This document shows, piece after piece, positions 6,712 to 10,707 of a stretch of 10,707 nucleotides of DNA. Numbering within the stretch: position 1 is the first letter of the stretch; every line of letters begins with the position of its first letter. Made by a program: the position numbers and the translations under genes. The notes under the pieces are model-generated. The model was not told the DNA's origin and did not search any database. It was given only the letters and a program-made list of their open reading frames with translations. This DNA comes from Armatimonadota bacterium (GTDB lineage Bacteria; Armatimonadota; Zipacnadia; Zipacnadales; FEN-943), in contig JAKORR010000018.1 of assembly GCA_029777735.1 (NCBI GenBank), forward strand, positions 1 through 10,707, written 5' to 3'.

Positions 6712-9700
6712 ATGCCTGGGCAGGCTTTGTCACTTTTAGTGGGCCTGGCGGTGCTGGGGGCTGGCTTCGAACTGGATAAGCTGCGCGGCTATCAGGTCCT
6801 CTGGCAGATAGGCGACATCGACGGTTCGCCTGGCGAGTTCGCGTTGGCCCCCGACGGTGCCCGACAGTTCCTCGACGCCTTCCCCGACGACCCGGTTTAT
6901 GTGGTAGGGGAGAGCCGACCCGCCCAATGGCCCTTCATCCACCCCAGCGAGGCCGACACAGCTTGGGGCGGCACTGCCCACCACCAGTTCAAGATCCTCT
7001 TCGACCTCGATCGGCGGCCCTCCGGTCGCTACGCCCTCCTCATCGCCCTCACCGACGCCCACGAGAGCCTGGGTTCCGAGATGTGCGTCGCCATCAACAG
7101 CCGCGAATACCGGTGCCGCCTCAGGACCGGCGCGGGCCGGGCCTATTACGGCGACTTGGCTCACGGCTCCCCCCAGAACGTGTGGATCGAGTTCGACGCC
7201 GAGGACCTGCGCAGGGGCCGCAACGAAATAGGCCTGACCGTTACTGAGGGGTCCTGGGTGGCCTATGACGCAGTGGTCCTGCTCCAGCGCGACGCGACGG
7301 TCACGGCGGGCAGGCATCCCAAGGCCCAACCCCACGCCCTCACGGCGTCGCTGGGCCCCCTCCACCAGGACTTCGGCACGCCCCAGGGCTGGGACACCAA
7401 CTTGCTTGTCCTCGACGGCCAGGCGGGATGGCTCAACCTCCTGGGCCTCGAGGGCCACAGCGCCTCCCTGCCCGACATCCTCCCCGACGAACACTTCACC
7501 GTCGGCTTCGACCTGCGGGTCGTGCAGGGCAAGATGGGCCTTGAATATTCCCTCGACCACGCCGCCCAGCCCTACTGGCGCGTGGAATGGGACGAGCAGG
7601 GCGTGAGCCTTGCGGGCAGCGGACGTCCCCCCGTGGCGCTAGACAAGGGTACCTGGCGCCTGTTGGTCGAAAACTGCCCGGGCGGCGCACATCTCACCGT
7701 TGCCACCACAACCAAGAGGGAGCCTGTCGAAGTGGGCACAGCCGCCCATGTACCCGGGCCGCCCGGTAGACTGCGCTTTGTTGTCCTCGACGACGTGGCC
7801 CATGCCTATGTCACCAACCTTGCGCGGAGCGTCACCCTCAGCGCTACGGCTGAGCAAAGCGAAGGGCCCGGGGCTCGCTGGGTCCGCCTCACCCTTCGCA
7901 CGCAGGTGCCTCACGGCGAGGTAAGCGCCGCTGTCACGGCTCTGGACGCCGCGGGCGGGGAGCTGGCCCGCCGCACCCTCGCCTGGCGCGGAAAGGAGCC
8001 CGAGGCCCATGGCCTGCTCAATCTCCCTTCCGATGCCAAGCCCGCCCGCGTGCGCGTCGAGCTGCGGCAGACCGGTCGCCGCGGGCCTCTCTGGGTCCTC
8101 CACACCCCTGTTCTCGGCGGGGAGGGCGCTTCGCCTAAACTCCCCCGGCGCCCGGCCGGAACCTATAGCTTTGCCACTGACGACGGTTGGGTGGTCGGCA
8201 ATGAGTGCTTCGAGGCCCTCATCCCTGCCGACAGGGGCCTGGGCCCCTCGCGCCTCATCAGCCGCGTCGACGGCCGCTCCCTCGCCAATCTGCCCTATAG
8301 CTACGCCCCCCTCGGCGTTGAGGACGACGCCCGCGTCGCTTCCTTCGACCTGCGCCGCGAAAAAGGCGGCCTGCTTAGGGTCACGATCGGGGTCACGGCG
8401 GGCCCCGTTACCATTAGCCACCAACTCGTCTTCCCCCCCAAGGACGACAGCTTTGCCGAACGCCTCACCTTCACCGTCGACGGCGCAGCACGCGGCCCCG
8501 TCGATCTCAGCCACCTTCGCTGCGGCTGGGTCCGCTCAATCGGCGCGGGCGACGGCAGCATCCTTTGCCCCGAGTTGGCCGAGGTCAAGTTGATCCCTGT
8601 TCCTTGGAGGCGCGACACCTGGGGCGCGCCCAATCTGCTCGACCTCACTGTTCCCGAGGCAGTTTGGCGCCAAGGCTGGTACCGTGAGACAGGTGGCCCT
8701 GAGAAGACCTGGACGCCCGAACACGGCGCCGAGGCTTGGCTTTGGGCCTGGGACAAGGCCGGGACCCTCATCCTCAAGCTCAATGAAAGCCTCATGGAGT
8801 GGTCTCTGCTGGACCGCGTGATCCGCGACGGCCAGCCCGCCCTACGCTTCGGCGGCTGCGGTGCCTGGCACGGCGACCCACAGTCCTGGGCGTGCGTGTC
8901 CCCGGGCCAGACCGTCACCAGTGGCTGGACCTACTTCTGTCGCTACGAAGGTGACTGGCGCGAGGGGTTTTACGTCTTTCGCGACTTCTTGGCCGAGCAC
9001 GGCCATGGCTGTCCCTTCCACTTTGACCCGCCGGTGCACTGGAACGAGCTGTACGACAACCCCCTCTGGCATGGCCCCGACACGCCCGAGCGGCGCAAAA
9101 AGCACTACACGCTCCGCGATATGCTCTGGGAGGCCGAGAAGGCCCGCGAGGCTGGATGCCAAGCCCTGTACCTCGACCCGGGTTGGGATACCGTCTTCGG
9201 CTCTCACCTGTGGGACGAGGCGCGGCTCGGCCCAGTGCGCGACTTCATACGCCGCATGAACGACGAGTACGGGCTGAAGGTCTCCCTCCACACGCCCGTG
9301 GCCGAGTGGGCCAGTCGGGGCGGTGGGGGAAAGACCTACCCACCCGAGGCCTGGCGCGTCGGCCACGATGGCGCCCTCGTCCAGGGCTCGCTCTGCAGCG
9401 GCTCCAAGGCTTATCTCGAGGAGCAAACCCGTCGGCTTGTCGAGCTGGCAGATGCCGGCGTTGTCTACTTCATGTTCGACGGCTCCGCCTACACTGGGCC
9501 CTGTTTTAGCCCCGACCACGGCCACCCCGTCCCCTTCACCCGCGATGACCACGTCCACGCCCTCGAGGACCTGGCCCGGCGCGTTCATAAAGCCCATCCC
9601 GAGGTCCTCATCGAACAGCACGACCAGATACTCGCTGGCGTGCCCTCCGTCTATGCTCCCGTCTACCTGGGCCACGGACGCGGCGGCTGGGACGAGAGGT

Positions 9701-10224
9701 GGGCCAATGAGTACATGTGGCAGCCCCTCCAGGACCTCAAGCAGGGGCGGGTGCTCAGCCTCTATTATTACAACCTGGCTTACAACCTGCCCCAATATAT
9801 CCACATCGATCTGCGCGACGACAATGAATCCTGTCTGGCCTTCTGGTGGTACGCCTCCACCTGCCGCCACCTGGGAATAGGGGGAACTCACCCCGATGGC
9901 CGCAACTGGCTCAGCCTCCGCCGCCACATGGCCGAGTATCTGCGCCTTCAGGACTACTTCAAGCGAGGTGTCTTTTACGGTATCGACGAGGAAGTACATG
10001 TGCACGTCCTGCCCGACCGCGGCGCAGTCGTGAATCTCTTTAACCTCAGCCCCTCCGCGGTGGTCAGGCGCGTGTTCCTCGACCTCGCGCGGATGGACCT
10101 GCGGCCCGAGGGGCGAGTCTACGTGCGTGGCGCCAACCACATCCGGCTCGGCGATGGCGTCGAGATCGAGGTAGCCGTGCCACCCTGGAGCGCCAAGATG
10201 GTCGAGATCCTCGTCGGGCGATAG
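6712..10224 (+). CDS. Large multidomain glycosidase-like protein with N-terminal lyase-4 domain III-like module
   Basis: A 1170-residue protein. The ATG has GGAGG eight bases upstream. Residues 1-18 are hydrophobic (ALSLLVGLAVLGAG) but lack the basic residues of a normal signal peptide, so export is uncertain. Residues about 25-192 (YQVLWQIGDIDGSPGEF, AQWPFIHPSEAD, then a beta-rich NEIGLTVTEGSWVAYDAVVL) resemble domain III of family 4 polysaccharide lyases, a carbohydrate-binding-like module. Residues about 215-375 look like a concanavalin/LamG-type sandwich. Residues about 490-760 look like the beta-supersandwich found before GH36/GH31-type barrels. Residues about 775-1085 form the barrel, with WNELYDN, QALYLDPGWDTVFG, VYFMFDGS (Asp923) and VLIEQHDQ (Glu968, Asp971). 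Residues 1090-1170 are a C-terminal beta domain. Asp923 is the likeliest nucleophile by position; the acid/base is uncertain. The protein is best seen as a distant alpha-galactosidase-like or DUF6259-type enzyme for a plant or algal glycan. Domain borders are estimates by eye, and the specificity is unknown. Confidence 0.75.
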   Translation: MPGQALSLLVGLAVLGAGFELDKLRGYQVLWQIGDIDGSPGEFALAPDGARQFLDAFPDDPVYVVGESRPAQWPFIHPSEADTAWGGTAHHQFKILFDLDRRPSGRYALLIALTDAHESLGSEMCVAINSREYRCRLRTGAGRAYYGDLAHGSPQNVWIEFDAEDLRRGRNEIGLTVTEGSWVAYDAVVLLQRDATVTAGRHPKAQPHALTASLGPLHQDFGTPQGWDTNLLVLDGQAGWLNLLGLEGHSASLPDILPDEHFTVGFDLRVVQGKMGLEYSLDHAAQPYWRVEWDEQGVSLAGSGRPPVALDKGTWRLLVENCPGGAHLTVATTTKREPVEVGTAAHVPGPPGRLRFVVLDDVAHAYVTNLARSVTLSATAEQSEGPGARWVRLTLRTQVPHGEVSAAVTALDAAGGELARRTLAWRGKEPEAHGLLNLPSDAKPARVRVELRQTGRRGPLWVLHTPVLGGEGASPKLPRRPAGTYSFATDDGWVVGNECFEALIPADRGLGPSRLISRVDGRSLANLPYSYAPLGVEDDARVASFDLRREKGGLLRVTIGVTAGPVTISHQLVFPPKDDSFAERLTFTVDGAARGPVDLSHLRCGWVRSIGAGDGSILCPELAEVKLIPVPWRRDTWGAPNLLDLTVPEAVWRQGWYRETGGPEKTWTPEHGAEAWLWAWDKAGTLILKLNESLMEWSLLDRVIRDGQPALRFGGCGAWHGDPQSWACVSPGQTVTSGWTYFCRYEGDWREGFYVFRDFLAEHGHGCPFHFDPPVHWNELYDNPLWHGPDTPERRKKHYTLRDMLWEAEKAREAGCQALYLDPGWDTVFGSHLWDEARLGPVRDFIRRMNDEYGLKVSLHTPVAEWASRGGGGKTYPPEAWRVGHDGALVQGSLCSGSKAYLEEQTRRLVELADAGVVYFMFDGSAYTGPCFSPDHGHPVPFTRDDHVHALEDLARRVHKAHPEVLIEQHDQILAGVPSVYAPVYLGHGRGGWDERWANEYMWQPLQDLKQGRVLSLYYYNLAYNLPQYIHIDLRDDNESCLAFWWYASTCRHLGIGGTHPDGRNWLSLRRHMAEYLRLQDYFKRGVFYGIDEEVHVHVLPDRGAVVNLFNLSPSAVVRRVFLDLARMDLRPEGRVYVRGANHIRLGDGVEIEVAVPPWSAKMVEILVGR

Positions 10225-10342
10225 GGGAGAGGCTCCCACTGCCTACGTCGCTCAGCCTCCCGCGCAAAGTAGCCTGTGAGTGCTGAAACACTCAAAGGGC
10301 GTTCCGCACCCCTAGGGGCGAAGAGAGAGACTCTCCTTCGGA

Positions 10343-10433
10343 GGACGCCCCCTGCCTGGGGGTTCCCAGGTGCATGCCCTTGGCGCAGCTTGTTGATACC
10401 ACGGATGCCCTCTGCCCGGGGGTTCCCAGAGGG
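10343..10433. repeat. Pair of related imperfect palindromes, 60 bases apart
   Basis: Copy 1 (10343-10369) and copy 2 (10403-10429) match at 24 of 27 positions and share the core GGGGGTTCCCAG. Each can fold: copy 1 by CCTGGG/CCCAGG around GGTT, or by CCTG/CAGG; copy 2 by CCCTCTG (10408-10414) with CAGAGGG (10427-10433). The outer pair C10351-G10370 in copy 1 is T10411-A10430 in copy 2, a pairing-preserving double change. No third copy was noticed in this window. Confidence 0.6.
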
Positions 10434-10575
10434 GCCCAAAAAGCCGTAGAATGGCTTCTAGGCGCCGACCAGGCGGAGAACTTGCGGGCTTGGCACGCCA
10501 ACCTCCTTCCTTGTCCTCTGCTGCGATGACGGCTTCACGCTGGTGGGTGGTGATGCTGAAGCAGAGGCGGCCATC

Positions 10576-10581
10576 GGGGAG
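10576..10581 (+). promoter_or_regulatory. Shine-Dalgarno site that sets the glmM start
   Basis: GGGGAG seven bases before the ATG at 10589. An in-frame ATG at 10526 would add 21 residues unlike the family and has no ribosome binding site. Confidence 0.55.
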
Positions 10582-10588
10582 TTATTGC

Positions 10589-10707
10589 ATGACACACTCA
10601 AGAAGCAGGCTGTTCGGCACGGACGGGGCCCGGGGTATTGCCAACGCGGACCTGACGCCCCGGGTAGCGCTGGCCCTCGGCAGGGCTTATGGGGCGTGGC
10701 TCAGGCG
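10589..10707 (+). CDS. glmM: Phosphoglucosamine mutase, N-terminal fragment cut by window edge
   Basis: Only the first 39 codons are present. They read MTHSRSRLFGTDGARGIAN and then a helix LTPRVALALGRAYGAWL. The pattern LFGTDGxRGxAN followed by LTP...ALxLGRA is the hallmark N-terminus of phosphoglucosamine mutase (alpha-D-phosphohexomutase superfamily). That enzyme converts glucosamine-6-phosphate to glucosamine-1-phosphate for peptidoglycan and other cell-envelope sugars in the cytoplasm. The catalytic serine region lies beyond the window. A phosphomannomutase/phosphoglucomutase paralogue is the main alternative, but FGTDGARG so near the N-terminus favours GlmM. It is 364 bases downstream of the large gene and probably has its own promoter. 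Confidence 0.85.
   Translation, partial: MTHSRSRLFGTDGARGIANADLTPRVALALGRAYGAWLR

Larger units (their letters stand above)
10225..10588. other. Non-coding region between the large gene and glmM
   Basis: I see no convincing gene in these 364 bases. They hold a hairpin TGAGTG-CTGAAA-CACTCA (10277-10294), a CCCCTAGGGG palindrome (10309-10318), two related imperfect palindromes 60 bases apart (10343-10433), and a perfect 12-base inverted repeat TTGGCACGCCAA (10490-10501). The last could be an operator-like site upstream of glmM. None of the hairpins is followed by a T-run on the plus strand, so the end of the large gene's transcript is not located. Confidence 0.5.

Noticed and set aside
8842..10239. 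Long minus-strand open frame (465 codons) opposite the large gene
   Set aside because: It is antisense to a coding region with clear domain motifs. Its length comes from the C-ending codon bias of the real gene, and its sequence shows no recognisable family motif.
10437..10458. Terminator-like hairpin on the minus strand (AAGCC/GGCTT followed by Ts)
   Set aside because: The stem is only five pairs and no minus-strand gene lies upstream of it in the window to be terminated.
10119..10501. Small minus-strand open frames over the end of the large gene and the following gap
   Set aside because: There is no ribosome binding site or recognisable motif, and they run through the palindromic repeats and the large gene's 3' end.
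10526..10588. Upstream in-frame ATG for glmM
   Set aside because: It would add 21 residues before a motif that is normally almost at the N-terminus, and it has no Shine-Dalgarno site.
10225..10588. tRNA, CRISPR or insertion-sequence remnant in the last intergenic region
   Set aside because: The two palindromic units are not a regular repeat-spacer array. No cloverleaf, transposase fragment or flanking target duplication was found by eye.

Overview
This is a GC-rich bacterial window with strong Shine-Dalgarno sites and mixed ATG, GTG and TTG starts. It carries an oxygen-sensitive glycyl radical enzyme, so the host probably lives at least partly without oxygen. The mix of a TPR/RING-like membrane protein, secreted jelly-roll proteins and a very large glycosidase-like protein resembles genomes of glycan-degrading phyla such as Armatimonadota, Planctomycetota or Hydrogenedentota. 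That placement is a guess from style; nothing here fixes the phylum.

Layout. Positions 1-1922 hold two minus-strand genes: a secreted jelly-roll protein with a GTG start, cut by the left edge, and upstream of it a small TPR protein with a zinc-binding RING-like motif and a C-terminal membrane helix. A divergent intergenic region (1923-2250) follows. Positions 2251-10224 hold four plus-strand genes: a glycyl radical enzyme, a Gfo/Idh/MocA dehydrogenase, a sugar phosphate isomerase/epimerase-like TIM barrel, and a 1170-residue multidomain protein with a glycosidase-like barrel. A 364-base non-coding stretch with two related imperfect palindromes precedes the first 39 codons of glmM (phosphoglucosamine mutase), cut by the right edge.

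How the genes may work together. The four plus-strand genes look like an accessory carbohydrate-breakdown locus. The large protein, whose N-terminal module resembles domain III of family 4 polysaccharide lyases (rhamnogalacturonan lyases), would bind and cleave a glycan. The dehydrogenase and TIM barrel could oxidise and then rearrange, epimerise or eliminate the released sugar. The glycyl radical enzyme could do a radical C-O (or similar) cleavage on a downstream diol or polyol. Only the family assignments are seen in sequence; the shared pathway is inference. No activating enzyme for the glycyl radical protein, no transporter and no regulator lie in the window. The glmM start marks a return to housekeeping genes.
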